This document shows positions 37,602-52,245 of a stretch of DNA of 64,000 nucleotides, in pieces. Position numbers and translations under genes: made by a program. This DNA is from Xanthostigma xanthostigma (taxonomy: Eukaryota > Arthropoda > Insecta > Raphidioptera > Raphidiidae), in contig OY754466.1 in assembly GCA_963575645.1 (NCBI GenBank), positions 32,768,001-32,832,000 on the forward strand, given 5' to 3'. Every line of letters starts with the position of its first letter. Within the stretch, counting starts at the first letter, position 1. The notes beneath the pieces were generated by a model. The model searched no databases. It was not told the DNA's origin and saw nothing but the letters and a program-made list of their open reading frames with translations.

Positions 37602-39252
37602 GGTAAGTCTATTTACACTATAACATTCAGGTTTGGATCATTCTCTCATAAGAAAATGCAAACTGCATATTAACCATTATTTTAACGCATACAAGCAGTT
37701 TTTACATGCTTTATGACAATTAGGGGCAAATAAGTCCTTATAGGCAAAATTGCTTTATTTTGTGAAGGTAAGTCTATTTACACTATAACATTCAGGTTTG
37801 GATCATTCTCTCATAAGAAAATGCAAACTGCATATTAACCATTATTTTAACGCAGACAAGCAGTTTTTACATGCTTTACGACAATTAGGTGCAAATGAGT
37901 CCTTATAGGCAAAATTGATTTATTTCATGAGGGTTAGTCTATTTACACTATAACATTTAGGTTTGGATCATTCTCTCATAAGAAAATGCAAACTGCATAT
38001 TAACCATTCTTTTAACGCATACAAGCAGTTTTTACATGCTTTATGACAATTAGGGGCAAATGGGTCCTTATAGGCAAAATTGCTTTATTTTACAAAGGTA
38101 AGTCTATTTTCACTATAACATTCAGGTTTGGATCATTCTCTCATAAGAAAATGCAAACTGCATATTAACCATTATTTTAACGCATACAAGCAGTTTTTAC
38201 ATGCTTTATGACAATTATGGGCACATGAGTCCTTATAGGCAAAATTGCTTTATTTCATGAAGGGTAAGTCTATTTACACTATAACATTCAGGTTTGGATC
38301 TTTCTCTCATAAGAAAATGCAAACTGCATATATACCATTATTTAAACGCAGACAAGCAGTTTTTACATGCTTTACGACAATTAGGTGCAAATGAGTCTTT
38401 ATAGGCAAAATTGCTTTATTTCATGAGGGTAAGTCTATTAACACTATAACTTTCAGGTTTGGATCATTCTCTCATAAGAAAATGCAAACTGCATATTAAC
38501 CATTATTTTAACGCATACAAGCAGTTTTTACAAGCTTTATGACAATTAGGTGCAAATGAGTCCTTATAGGCAAAATTGCTTAATTTCATGAGGGTTTGTC
38601 TATTTACACTATAACATTTAGGTTTGGATCATTCTCTCATAAGAAAATGCAAACTGCATATTTACTATCATTTTAACGCATACAAGCAGTTTTTACATGC
38701 TTTATGACAATTAGGTGCAAATGAGTCCTTATAGGCAAAATTGCTTTATTTCATGAGGTTAAGTCTATTTACACTATAATATTCAGGTTTGGATCATTTT
38801 CTCATAAAAAAATGCAAACTGCATATTAACCATTATTTTAACGCATACAAGCAGTTTTTACAAGCTTTATGACAATTAGTTGCAAATGAGTCCTTATAGG
38901 CAAAATTGCTTAATTTCATGAGGGTTTGTCTATTTACACTATAACATTTAGGTTTGGATCATTCTTTCATAAGAAAATGCAAACTGCATATTTACTATCA
39001 TTTTAACGCATACAAGCAGTTTTTACATGCTTTATGACAATTAGGGGCAAATGGGTCCTTATAGGCAAAATTGCTTTATTTCATGAAGGATAGTCTATTT
39101 ACACTATAACATTCAGGTTTGGATTATTCTCTCATAAGAAAATGCAAACTGCATATTAACCATTATTTTAACGCAGACAAGCAGTTTTTACATGCTTCAC
39201 GACAATTGCGTGCAAATGAGTCCTTATAGGCAAAATTGCTTTATTTTACAAA
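37602..39252. repeat. 10-monomer higher-order repeat (1,651 bp), unit 1
   Basis: Matches the next unit, 39253-40903, at an offset of 1,651 bp. Shared markers in order: ATTTTGTGAAGG, AAAATTGATTTATTTC, GGGCACATGAG, GGATCTTTCTC, TATTAACACTATAACTTTC, ATTAGTTGCAAATG, GAAGGATAGTC and GGATTATTCTC. The same pair recurs 9,895 bp further on. Confidence 0.88.
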
Positions 39253-40903
39253 GGTAAGTCTATTTACACTATAACATTCAGGTTTGGATCATTCTCTCAT
39301 AAGAAAATGCAAACTGCATATTAACCATTATTTTAACGCATACAAGCAGTTTTTACATGCTTTATGACAATTAGGGGCAAATAAGTCCTTATAGGCAAAA
39401 TTGCTTTATTTTGTGAAGGTAAGTCTATTTACACTATAACATTCAGGTTTGGATCATTCTCTCATAAGAAAATGCAAACTGCATATTAACCATTATTTTA
39501 ACGCAGACAAGCAGTTTTTACATGCTTTACGACAATTAGGTGCAAATGAGTCCTTATAGGCAAAATTGATTTATTTCATGAGGGTTAGTCTATTTACACT
39601 ATAACATTTAGGTTTGGATCATTCTCTCATAAGAAAATGCAAACTGCATATTAACCATTCTTTTAACGCATACAAGCAGTTTTTACATGCTTTATGACAA
39701 TTAGGGGCAAATGGGTCCTTATAGGCAAAATTGCTTTATTTTACAAAGGTAAGTCTATTTTCACTATAACATTCAGGTTTGGATCATTCTCTCATAAGAA
39801 AATGCAAACTGCATATTAACCATTATTTTAACGCATACAAGCAGTTTTTACATGCTTTATGACAATTAGGGGCACATGAGTCCTTATAGGCAAAATTGCT
39901 TTATTTCATGAAGGGTAAGTCTATTTACACTATAACATTCAGGTTTGGATCTTTCTCTCATAAGAAAATGCAAACTGCATATATACCATTATTTAAACGC
40001 AGACAAGCAGTTTTTACATGCTTTACGACAATTAGGTGCAAATGAGTCTTTATAGGCAAAATTGCTTTATTTCATGAGGGTAAGTCTATTAACACTATAA
40101 CTTTCAGGTTTGGATCATTCTCTCATAAGAAAATGCAAACTGCATATTAACCATTATTTTAACGCATACAAGCAGTTTTTACAAGCTTTATGACAATTAG
40201 GTGCAAATGAGTCCTTATAGGCAAAATTGCTTAATTTCATGAGGGTTTGTCTATTTACACTATAACATTTAGGTTTGGATCATTCTCTCATAAGAAAATG
40301 CAAACTGCATATTTACTATCATTTTAACGCATACAAGCAGTTTTTACATGCTTTATGACAATTAGGTGCAAATGAGTCCTTATAGGCAAAATTGCTTTAT
40401 TTCATGAGGTTTAGTCTATTTACACTATAACATTCAGGTTTGGATCATTTTCTCATAAGAAAATGCAAACTGCATATTAACCATTATTTTAACGCATACA
40501 AGCAGTTTTTACAAGCTTTATGACAATTAGTTGCAAATGAGTCCTTATAGGCAAAATTGCTTAATTTCATGAGGGTTTGTCTATTTACACTATAACATTT
40601 AGGTTTGGATCATTCTTTCATAAGAAAATGCAAACTGCATATTTACTATCATTTTAACGCATACAAGCAGTTTTTACATGCTTTATGACAATTAGGGGCA
40701 AATGAGTCCTTATAGGCAAAATTGCTTTATTTCATGAAGGATAGTCTATTTACACTATAACATTCAGGTTTGGATTATTCTCTCATAAGAAAATGCAAAC
40801 TGCATATTAACCATTATTTTAACGCAGACAAGCAGTTTTTACATGCTTCACGACAATTGCGTGCAAATGAGTCCTTATAGGCAAAATTGCTTTATTTTAC
40901 AAA
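39253..40903. repeat. 10-monomer higher-order repeat (1,651 bp), unit 2
   Basis: Second unit of the pair. It differs from unit 1 by a handful of bases, such as TTAGGGGCACATG for TTATGGGCACATG, and GAGGTTTAGTC for GAGGTTAAGTC. The sequence departs from the higher-order pattern at GGATCAATCTC (40937-40947). Confidence 0.88.
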
Positions 40904-41530
40904 GGTAAGTCTATTTACACTATAACATTCAGGTTTGGATCAATCTCTCATAAGAAAATGCAAACTGCATATTAACCATTATTTTAACGCATACAAGCAG
41001 TTTTTACATGCTTTATGACAATTAGGGGCAAATGAGTCCTTATAGGCAAAATTGCTTTATTTCATTAGGGTAAGTCTATTTACACTATAACATTCAGGTT
41101 TGGATCTTTCTCTCATAAGAAAATGCAAACTGTATATTAGCCATTATTTAAACGCAGACAAGCAGTTTTTACATGCTTTACGACAATTAGGTGCAAATGA
41201 GTCTTTATAGGCAAAATTGCTTTATTTCATGAGGGTAAGTCTATTTACACTATAACATTTAGGTTTGGATCATTCTTTCATAAGAAAATGCAAACTGTAT
41301 ATTTACTATCATTTTAACGCATACAAGCAGTTTTTACATGCTTTATGACTATTAGGGGCAAACGAGTCCTTATTGGCAAAATTGCTTTATTTCATGAAGG
41401 TAAGTCTATTTACACTATAACATTCAGGTTTGGATCATTCTCTCATAAGAAAATGAAAACTGCATATTAACCATTTTTTAAACGCTGACAAGCAGTTTTT
41501 ACATGCTTTATGACAATTAGACGCAAATGA

Positions 41531-43788
41531 GTCTTTAGGCAAAATTGCTTTATTTCATGAATGTAAGTCTATTTAGACTATAAGATTCAGGTTTGGATCA
41601 TTCTCTCATAAGAAAATGTAAACTGCATATTAACCATTATTTTAACGCAGACAAGCAGTTTTTACATGCTTCACGACAATTGCGTGCAAATGAATCCTTA
41701 TAGGCAAAATTGCGTTATTTTACAAAGGTAAGTCTATTTTCACTATAACATTCAGGTTTGGATCGTTCTCTCATAAGAAAATGCAAACTGCATATTAACT
41801 ATTATTTTAACGCATAAAAGCAGTTTTTACATGCTTTATGACAATTAGGGGCAAATGAGTCCTTATAGGCAAAATTGCTTTATTTCATTAAGGTAAGTAT
41901 ATTTAGACTATAACATTCAGGTTTGGATCATTCTCTCATAAGAAAATGCAAACTGCATATTAACCATTATTTTAACGCTGACAAGCAGTTTTTACATGCT
42001 TTACGACAATTAGGTGCAAATGAGTCCTTATAGGCAAAATTGCTTTATTTCATGAGGGTAAGTCTATTTACACTATAACATTCAGGTTTGGATCATTCTC
42101 TCATAAGAAAATGCAAACTGCATATTAAAAATTATTTCAACGCACACAAGCAGTTTTTACATGCTTTATGACAATTGGGGGCAAATAAGTCCTTATAGGC
42201 AAAATTGCTTTATTTCATGAAGGTAAGTCTATTTACACTATAACATTCAGGTTTGGATCATTCTCTCATAAGAAAATGCAAACTGCATATTAACTATTAG
42301 TTTAACGCATACAAGCAGTTTTTACAAGCTTTATGACAATTAGGTGCAAATGAGTCCTTATAGGCAAAATTGCTTTATTTCATGAGGGTTAGTCTATTTA
42401 CACTATAACATTTAGGTTTGGATCATTCTCTCATAAGAAAATGCAAACTGCATATTTACTATCATTTTAACGCATTTAAGCAGTTTTTACATGCTTTATG
42501 ACAATTAGGTGCAAAAAAGTCCTTATAGGCAAAATTGCTTTATTTCATGAGGGTAAGTCTATTTACACTATAACATTCAGGTTTGGATTATTCTCTCATA
42601 AGAAAATGCAAACTGCATATTAACCATTATTTTAACGCTGACAAGCAGTTTTTACATGCTTTATGACAATTAGACGCAAATGAGTCTTTAGGCAAAATTG
42701 CTTTATTTCATGAATGTAAGTCTATTTAGACTATAAGATTCAGGTTTGGATCATTCTCTCATAAGAAAATGTAAACTGCATATTAACCATTATTTTAACG
42801 CAGACAAGCAGTTTTTACATGCTTCACAATTGCGTGCAAATGAATCCTTATAGGCAAAATTGCGTTATTTTACAAAGGTAAGTCTATTTTCACTATAACA
42901 TTCAGGTTTGGATCGTTCTCTCATAAGAAAATGCAAACTGCATATTAACTATTATTTTAACGCATAAAAGCAGTTTTTACATGCTTTATGACAATTAGGG
43001 GCAAATGAGTCCTTATAGGCAAAATTGCTTTATTTCATTAAGGTAAGTATATTTAGACTATAACATTCAGGTTTGGATCATTCTCTCATAAGAAAATGCA
43101 AACTGCATATTAACCATTATTTTAACGCTGACAAGCAGTTTTTACATGCTTTACGACAATTAGGTGCAAATGAGTCCTTATAGGCAAAATTGCTTTATTT
43201 CATGAGGGTAAGTCTATTTACACTATAACATTCAGGTTTGGATCATTCTCTCATAAGAAAATGCAAACTGCATATTAAAAATTATTTCAACGCACACAAG
43301 CAGTTTTTACATGCTTTATGACAATTGGGGGCAAATAAGTTCTTATAGGCAAAATTGCTTTATTTCATGAAGGTAAGTCTATTTACACTATAACATTCAG
43401 GTTTGGATCATTCTCTCATAAGAAAATGCAAACTGCATATTAACTATTAGTTTAACGCATACAAGCAGTTTTTACAAGCTTTATGACAATTAGGTGCAAA
43501 TGAGTCCTTATAGGCAAAATTGCTTTATTTCATGAGGGTTAGTCTCTTTACACTATAACATTTAGGTTTGGATCATTCTCTCATAAGAAAATGCAAACTG
43601 CATATTTACTATCATTTTAACGCATTTAAGCAGTTTTTACATGCTTTATGACAATTAGGTGCAAAAAAGTCCTTATAGGCAAAATTGCTTTATTTCATGA
43701 GGGTAAGTCTATTTACACTATAACATTCAGGTTTGGATTATTCTCTCATAAGAAAATGCAAACTGCATATTAACCATTATTTTAACGC
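41531..43788. repeat. 7-monomer higher-order repeat (1,153 bp), two units
   Basis: GAGTCTTTAGGC, a 2-bp (TA) loss from the usual GAGTCTTTATAGGC, lies 1,153 bp apart at 41529 and 42682, and the seven monomers between recur in order, including AAAATTATTTCAACGCACAC, TTAACTATTAGTTTAACGC and ACGCATTTAAGCAG. The second unit has a private 3-bp loss (CTTCACAATTGCG) near 42826 and ends at about 43788. Confidence 0.88.
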
Positions 43789-46331
43789 ATACAAGCAGTT
43801 TTTACATGCTTTATGACAATTAGGGGCAAATGAGTCCTTATAGGCTAAACTGCTTTATTTCATGAAGGTTAGTCTATTTACACTATAACATTCAGGTTTG
43901 GATCATTCTCTCATAAGAAAATGCAAACTGCATATTAACCATTATTTTAACGCAGACAAGCAGTTTTTACATGCTTCACGACAATTGCGTGCAAATGAGT
44001 CCTTATAGGCAAAATTGCTTTATTTTACAAAGGAAAGACTATTTACACTATAACATTCAGGTTTGGATCATTCTCTCATAAGAAAATGCAAACTGCATAT
44101 TAACCATTATTTTAACGCATACAAGCAGTTTTTACAAGCTTTATGACAATTAGGTGCAAATGAGTCTATATAGGCAAAATTGCTTTATTTCATGAGGGTT
44201 AGTCTATTTACACTATAACATTTAGGTTAGGATCATTCTTTCATAAGAAAATGCAAACTGCATATTTACTATCATTTTAACGCATACAAGCAGTTTTTAC
44301 ATGCTTTATGACAATTAGGTGCAAATGAGTCCTTATAGGCAAAATTGCTTTATTTCATGAGGGTAAGTCTATTTACACTATAACATTCAGGTTTGGATCA
44401 TTCTCTCATAAGAAAATGCAAACTGCATATTAACCATTATTTTAACGCATACAAGCAGTTTTTACATGCTTTATGACAATTAGGGGCAAATGGGTCCTTA
44501 TAGGCAAAATTGCTTTATTTCATGAAGGTTAGTCTATTTACACTATAACATTCAGGTTTGGATTATTCTCTCAAAAGAAAATGTAAACTGCATATTAACC
44601 ATTATTTTAACGCAGACAAGCAGTTTTTACATGCTTCACGACAATTGCGTTCAAATGAGTCCTTATAGGCAAAATTGCTTTATTTTACAAAGGTAAGTCT
44701 ATTTACACTATAACATTCAGGTTTGGATCATTCTCTCATAAGAAAATGCAAACTGCATATTAACCATTATTTTAACGCATACAAGCAGTTTTTACATGCT
44801 TTATGACAATTAGGGGCAAATGAGTCCTTATAGGCAAAATTGCTTTATTTCATTAGGGTAAGTCTATTTACACTATAACATTCAGGTTTGGATCTTTCTC
44901 TCATAAGAAAATGCAAACTGCATATTAGCCATTATTTAAACGCAGACAAGCAGTTTTTACATGCTTTACGACAATTAGGTGCAAATGAGTCTTTATAGGC
45001 AAAATTGCTTTATTTCATGAGGGTAAGTCTATTTACACTATAACATTTAGGTTTGGATCATTCTTTCATAAGAAAATGCAAACTGCATATTTACTATAAT
45101 TTTAACGCATACAAGCAGTTTTTACATGCTTTATGACTATTAGGGGCAAACGAGTCCTTATAGGCAAAATTGCTTTATTTCATGAAGGTTAGTCTATTTA
45201 CACTATAACATTCAGGTTTGGATCATTCTCTCATAAGAAAATGCAAACTGCATATTAACCATTTTTTTAACGCTGACAAGCAGTTTTTACATGCTTTATG
45301 ACAATTAGACGCAAATGAGTCTTTATAGGCAAAATTGCTTTATTTCATGAAGGTCAGTCTATTTAGACTATAAGATTCAGGTTTGGATCATTCTCTCATA
45401 AGAAAATGTAAACTGCATATTAACCATTATTTTAACGCAGACAAGCAGTTTTTACATGCTTCACGACAATTGCGTGCAAATGAGTCCTTATAGGCAAAAT
45501 TGCGTTATTTTACAAAGGTAAGTCTATTTTCACTATAACATTCAGGTTTGGATCGTTCTCTCATAAGAAAATGCAAACTGCATATTAACTATTATTTTAA
45601 CGCATACAAGCAGTTTTTACATGCTTTATGAAAATTAGGTGCAAATGAGTCCTTATAGGCAAAATTGCTTTATTTCATGAGGGTTAGTCTATTTACACTA
45701 TAACATTTAGGTTTGGATCATTCTCTCATAAGGAAATGCAAACTGCATATTTACTATCATTTTAACGCTTACAAGCAGTTTTTACATGCTTTATGACAAT
45801 TAGGTGCAAATAAGTCCTTATAGGCAAAATTGCTTTATTTCATGAGGGTAAGTCTATTTACACTATAACATTCAGGTTTGGATCATTCTCTAATAAGAAA
45901 ATGCAAACTGCATATTAACCATTATTTTAACGCATACAAGCAGTTTTTACATGCTTTATGACAATTAGGGGCAAATAAGTCCTTATAGGCAAAATTGCTT
46001 TATTTCGTGAAGGTAAGTCTATTTACACTATAACATTCAGGTTTGTATCATTCTCTCATAAGAAAATGCAAACTGCATATTAACCATTATTTTAACGCAG
46101 ACAAGCAGTTTTTACATGCTTCACGACAATTGCGTGCAAATGAGTCCTTATAGGCAAAATTGCGTTATTTTACAAAGGTAAGTCTATTTTCACTATAACA
46201 TTCAGGTTTGGATCGTTCTCTCATAAGAAAATGCAAACTGCATATTAACCATTATTTTAACGCATACAAGCAGTTTTTACATGCTTTATGACAATTAGGG
46301 GCAAATGAGTCCTTATAGGCAAAATTGCTTT
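41538..46331. repeat. ~9.9-kb super-repeat, part B, copy 1
   Basis: Matches 53739-58532 at a constant offset of 12,201 bp, checked at GCTTCACAATTGCG (42821), AGTCTCTTTACAC (43541), CTCTAATAAGAAAATG (45889) and the point of divergence, AAAATTGCTT followed by TAT here and TTT there (46331). About 29 monomers with few differences, for example ATGTAAACTG at 44582 against ATGCAAACTG in the other copy. Confidence 0.9.
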
Positions 46332-49300
46332 ATTTCATGAAGGTTAGTCTATTTACACTATAACATTCAGGTTTGGATTATTCTCTCATAAGAAAATGCA
46401 AACTGCATATAAACCATTATTTTAACGCAGACAAGCAGTTTTTACATGCTTTACGACAATTAGGTGCAAATGAGTCCTTATAGGCGAAATTGCTTTATTT
46501 CACAAAGGTAAGTTTACTTACACTATAACATTCAGGCTTGGATCATTCTCTCACAAGAAAATGCAAACTGCATATTAACTATTATTTTAACGCATACAAG
46601 CAGTTTTTACATGCTTTATGACAATTAGGTGCAAATGAGTCCTTATAGGCAAAATTGCTTTATTTCATGAGGGTTAGTCTATTTACACTATAACATTTAG
46701 GTTTGGATCATTCTCTCATAAGGAAATGCAAACTGCATATTTACTATCATTTTAACGCTTACAAGCAGTTTTTACATGCTTTATGACAATTAGGTGCAAA
46801 TAAGTCCTTATAGGCAAAATTGCTTTATTTCATGAGGGTAAGTCTATTTACACTATAACATTCAGGTTAGGATCATTCTCTCATAAGAAAATGCAAACTG
46901 CATATTAACCATTATTTTAACGCATACAAGCAGTTTTTACATGCTTTATGACAATTAGGGGCAAATAAGTCCTTATAGGCAAAATTGCTTTATTTCGTGA
47001 AGGTAAGTCTATTTACACTATAACATTCAGGTTTGTATCATTCTCTCATAAGAAAATGCAAACTGCATATTAACCATTATTTTAACGCAGACAAGCAGTT
47101 TTTACATGCTTCACGACAATTGCGTGCAAATGAGTCCTTATAGGCAAAATTGCGTTATTTTACAAAGGTAAGTCTATTTTCACTATAACATTCAGGTTTG
47201 GATCGTTCTCTCATAAGAAAATGCAAACTGCATATTAACCATTATTTTAACGCATACAAGCAGTTTTTACATGCTTTATGACAATTAGGGGCAAATGAGT
47301 CCTTATAGGCAAAATTGCTTTTTTTCATTAAGGTAAGTCTATTTAGACTATAACATTCAGGTTTGGATCATTCTCTCATAAGAAAATGCAAACTGCATAT
47401 TAACCATTATTTTAACCCTGACAAGCAGTTTTTACATGCTTTACGACAATTAGGTGCAAAAGAGTCCTTATAGGCAAAATTGCTTTATTTCATGAGGGTA
47501 AGTCTATTTACACTATAACATTCAGGTTTGGATCATTCTCTCATAAGAAAATGCAAACTGCATATTAACCATTATTTTAACGCATACAAGCAGTTTTTAC
47601 ATGCTTTATGACAATTAGGGGCAAATAAGTCCTTATAGGCAAAATTGCTTTATTTTGTGAAGGTAAGTCTATTTACACTATAACATTCAGGTTTGGATCA
47701 TTCTCTCATAAGAAAATGCAAACTGCATATTAACCATTATTTTAACGCAGACAAGCAGTTTTTACATGCTTTACGACAATTAGGTGCAAATGAGTCCTTA
47801 TAGGCAAAATTGATTTATTTCATGAGGGTTAGTCTATTTACACTATAACATTTAGGTTTGGATCATTCTCTCATAAGAAAATGCAAACTGCATATTAACC
47901 ATTCTTTTAACGCATACAAGCAGTTTTTACATGCTTTATGACAATTAGGGGCAAATGGGTCCTTATAGGCAAAATTGCTTTATTTTACAAAGGTAAGTCT
48001 ATTTTCACTATAACATTCAGGTTTGGATCATTCTCTCATAAGAAAATGCAAACTGCATATTAACCATTATTTTAACGCATACAAGCAGTTTTTACATGCT
48101 TTATGACAATTATGGGCACATGAGTCCTTATAGGCAAAATTGCTTTATTTCATGAAGGGTAAGTCTATTTACACTATAACATTCAGGTTTGGATCTTTCT
48201 CTCATAAGAAAATGCAAACTGCATATATACCATTATTTAAACGCAGACAAGCAGTTTTTACATGCTTTACGACAATTAGGTGCAAATGAGTCTTTATAGG
48301 CAAAATTGCTTTATTTCATGAGGGTAAGTCTATTAACACTATAACTTTCAGGTTTGGATCATTCTCTCATAAGAAAATGCAAACTGCATATTAACCATTA
48401 TTTTAACGCATACAAGCAGTTTTTACAAGCTTTATGACAATTAGGTGCAAATGAGTCCTTATAGGCAAAATTGCTTAATTTCATGAGGGTTTGTCTATTT
48501 ACACTATAACATTTAGGTTTGGATCATTCTCTCATAAGAAAATGCAAACTGCATATTTACTATCATTTTAACGCATACAAGCAGTTTTTACATGCTTTAT
48601 GACAATTAGGTGCAAATGAGTCCTTATAGGCAAAATTGCTTTATTTCATGAGGTTAAGTCTATTTACACTATAATATTCAGGTTTGGATCATTTTCTCAT
48701 AAAAAAATGCAAACTGCATATTAACCATTATTTTAACGCATACAAGCAGTTTTTACAAGCTTTATGACAATTAGTTGCAAATGAGTCCTTATAGGCAAAA
48801 TTGCTTAATTTCATGAGGGTTTGTCTATTTACACTATAACATTTAGGTTTGGATCATTCTTTCATAAGAAAATGCAAACTGCATATTTACTATCATTTTA
48901 ACGCATACAAGCAGTTTTTACATGCTTTATGACAATTAGGGGCAAATGGGTCCTTATAGGCAAAATTGCTTTATTTCATGAAGGATAGTCTATTTACACT
49001 ATAACATTCAGGTTTGGATTATTCTCTCATAAGAAAATGCAAACTGCATATTAACCATTATTTTAACGCAGACAAGCAGTTTTTACATGCTTCACGACAA
49101 TTGCGTGCAAATGAGTCCTTATAGGCAAAATTGCTTTATTTTACAAAGGTAAGTCTATTTACACTATAACATTCAGGTTTGGATCATTCTCTCATAAGAA
49201 AATGCAAACTGCATATTAACCATTATTTTAACGCATACAAGCAGTTTTTACATGCTTTATGACAATTAGGGGCAAATAAGTCCTTATAGGCAAAATTGCT

Positions 49301-52245
49301 TTATTTTGTGAAGGTAAGTCTATTTACACTATAACATTCAGGTTTGGATCATTCTCTCATAAGAAAATGCAAACTGCATATTAACCATTATTTTAACGCA
49401 GACAAGCAGTTTTTACATGCTTTACGACAATTAGGTGCAAATGAGTCCTTATAGGCAAAATTGATTTATTTCATGAGGGTTAGTCTATTTACACTATAAC
49501 ATTTAGGTTTGGATCATTCTCTCATAAGAAAATGCAAACTGCATATTAACCATTCTTTTAACGCATACAAGCAGTTTTTACATGCTTTATGACAATTAGG
49601 GGCAAATGGGTCCTTATAGGCAAAATTGCTTTATTTTACAAAGGTAAGTCTATTTTCACTATAACATTCAGGTTTGGATCATTCTCTCATAAGAAAATGC
49701 AAACTGCATATTAACCATTATTTTAACGCATACAAGCAGTTTTTACATGCTTTATGACAATTAGGGGCACATGAGTCCTTATAGGCAAAATTGCTTTATT
49801 TCATGAAGGGTAAGTCTATTTACACTATAACATTCAGGTTTGGATCTTTCTCTCATAAGAAAATGCAAACTGCATATATACCATTATTTAAACGCAGACA
49901 AGCAGTTTTTACATGCTTTACGACAATTAGGTGCAAATGAGTCTTTATAGGCAAAATTGCTTTATTTCATGAGGGTAAGTCTATTAACACTATAACTTTC
50001 AGGTTTGGATCATTCTCTCATAAGAAAATGCAAACTGCATATTAACCATTATTTTAACGCATACAAGCAGTTTTTACAAGCTTTATGACAATTAGGTGCA
50101 AATGAGTCCTTATAGGCAAAATTGCTTAATTTCATGAGGGTTTGTCTATTTACACTATAACATTTAGGTTTGGATCATTCTCTCATAAGAAAATGCAAAC
50201 TGCATATTTACTATCATTTTAACGCATACAAGCAGTTTTTACATGCTTTATGACAATTAGGTGCAAATGAGTCCTTATAGGCAAAATTGCTTTATTTCAT
50301 GAGGTTTAGTCTATTTACACTATAACATTCAGGTTTGGATCATTTTCTCATAAGAAAATGCAAACTGCATATTAACCATTATTTTAACGCATACAAGCAG
50401 TTTTTACAAGCTTTATGACAATTAGTTGCAAATGAGTCCTTATAGGCAAAATTGCTTAATTTCATGAGGGTTTGTCTATTTACACTATAACATTTAGGTT
50501 TGGATCATTCTTTCATAAGAAAATGCAAACTGCATATTTACTATCATTTTAACGCATACAAGCAGTTTTTACATGCTTTATGACAATTAGGGGCAAATGA
50601 GTCCTTATAGGCAAAATTGCTTTATTTCATGAAGGATAGTCTATTTACACTATAACATTCAGGTTTGGATTATTCTCTCATAAGAAAATGCAAACTGCAT
50701 ATTAACCATTATTTTAACGCAGACAAGCAGTTTTTACATGCTTCACGACAATTGCGTGCAAATGAGTCCTTATAGGCAAAATTGCTTTATTTTAGAAAGG
50801 TAAGTCTATTTACACTATAACATTCAGGTTTGGATCAATCTCTCATAAGAAAATGCAAACTGCATATTAACCATTATTTTAACGCATACAAGCAGTTTTT
50901 ACATGCTTTATGACAATTAGGGGCAAATGAGTCCTTATAGGCAAAATTGCTTTATTTCATTAGGGTAAGTCTATTTACACTATAACATTCAGGTTTGGAT
51001 CTTTCTCTCATAAGAAAATGCAAACTGTATATTAGCCATTATTTAAACGCAGACAAGCAGTTTTTACATGCTTTACGACAATTAGGTGCAAATGAGTCTT
51101 TATAGGCAAAATTGCTTTATTTCATGAGGGTAAGTCTATTTACACTATAACATTTAGGTTTGGATCATTCTTTCATAAGAAAATGCAAACTGTATATTTA
51201 CTATCATTTTAACGCATACAAGCAGTTTTTACATGCTTTATGACTATTAGGGGCAAACGAGTCCTTATTGGCAAAATTGCTTTATTTCATGAAGGTAAGT
51301 CTATTTACACTATAACATTCAGGTTTGGATCATTCTCTCATAAGAAAATGCAAACTGCATATTAACCATTTTTTAAACGCTGACAAGCAGTTTTTACATG
51401 CTTTATGACAATTAGACGCAAATGAGTCTTTAGGCAAAATTGCTTTATTTCATGAATGTAAGTCTATTTAGACTATAAGATTCAGGTTTGGATCATTCTC
51501 TCATAAGAAAATGTAAACTGCATATTAACCATTATTTTAACGCAGACAAGCAGTTTTTACATGCTTCACGACAATTGCGTGCAAATGAATCCTTATAGGC
51601 AAAATTGCGTTATTTTACAAAGGTAAGTCTATTTTCACTATAACATTCAGGTTTGGATCGTTCTCTCATAAGAAAATGCAAACTGCATATTAACTATTAT
51701 TTTAACGCATAAAAGCAGTTTTTACATGCTTTATGACAATTAGGGGCAAATGAGTCCTTATAGGCAAAATTGCTTTATTTCATTAAGGTAAGTATATTTA
51801 GACTATAACATTCAGGTTTGGATCATTCTCTCATAAGAAAATGCAAACTGCATATTAACCATTATTTTAACGCTGACAAGCAGTTTTTACATGCTTTACG
51901 ACAATTAGGTGCAAATGAGTCCTTATAGGCAAAATTGCTTTATTTCATGAGGGTAAGTCTATTTACACTATAACATTCAGGTTTGGATCATTCTCTCATA
52001 AGAAAATGCAAACTGCATATTAAAAATTATTTCAACGCACACAAGCAGTTTTTACATGCTTTATGACAATTGGGGGCAAATAAGTCCTTATAGGCAAAAT
52101 TGCTTTATTTCATGAAGGTAAGTCTATTTACACTATAACATTCAGGTTTGGATCATTCTCTCATAAGAAAATGCAAACTGCATATTAACTATTAGTTTAA
52201 CGCATACAAGCAGTTTTTACAAGCTTTATGACAATTAGGTGCAAA
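46307..52245. repeat. ~9.9-kb super-repeat, part A, copy 2
   Basis: Counterpart of 36412-42350. At its right edge the sequence switches within ATTAGGTGCAAACGAGTCC to a stretch like 51253 onward, which is the junction of a 988-bp (six-monomer) tandem duplication. Confidence 0.9.
47497..50798. repeat. 10-monomer higher-order repeat, two more units
   Basis: The pair 37602-40903 recurs here inside copy 2 of the super-repeat as units 47497-49147 and 49148-50798, with the same internal differences between its two units. This shows that the 10-monomer duplication came before the 9.9-kb duplication. Confidence 0.85.

Larger units (their letters stand above)
36412..42350. repeat. ~9.9-kb super-repeat, part A, copy 1
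   Basis: Matches 46307-52245 at a constant offset of 9,895 bp (60 monomers minus 5), checked at AGGTTAGGATCA (36969 region), ATTATGGGCACATG (38215), GGATCAATCTC (40937), GAGTCTTTAGGC (41529) and ATTATTTCAACGC (42131). Only a few single-base differences were noticed over 5.9 kb. The left limit lies between about 36326 and 36412; the right limit is set by TGAGTCC here against CGAGTCC there. Confidence 0.9.
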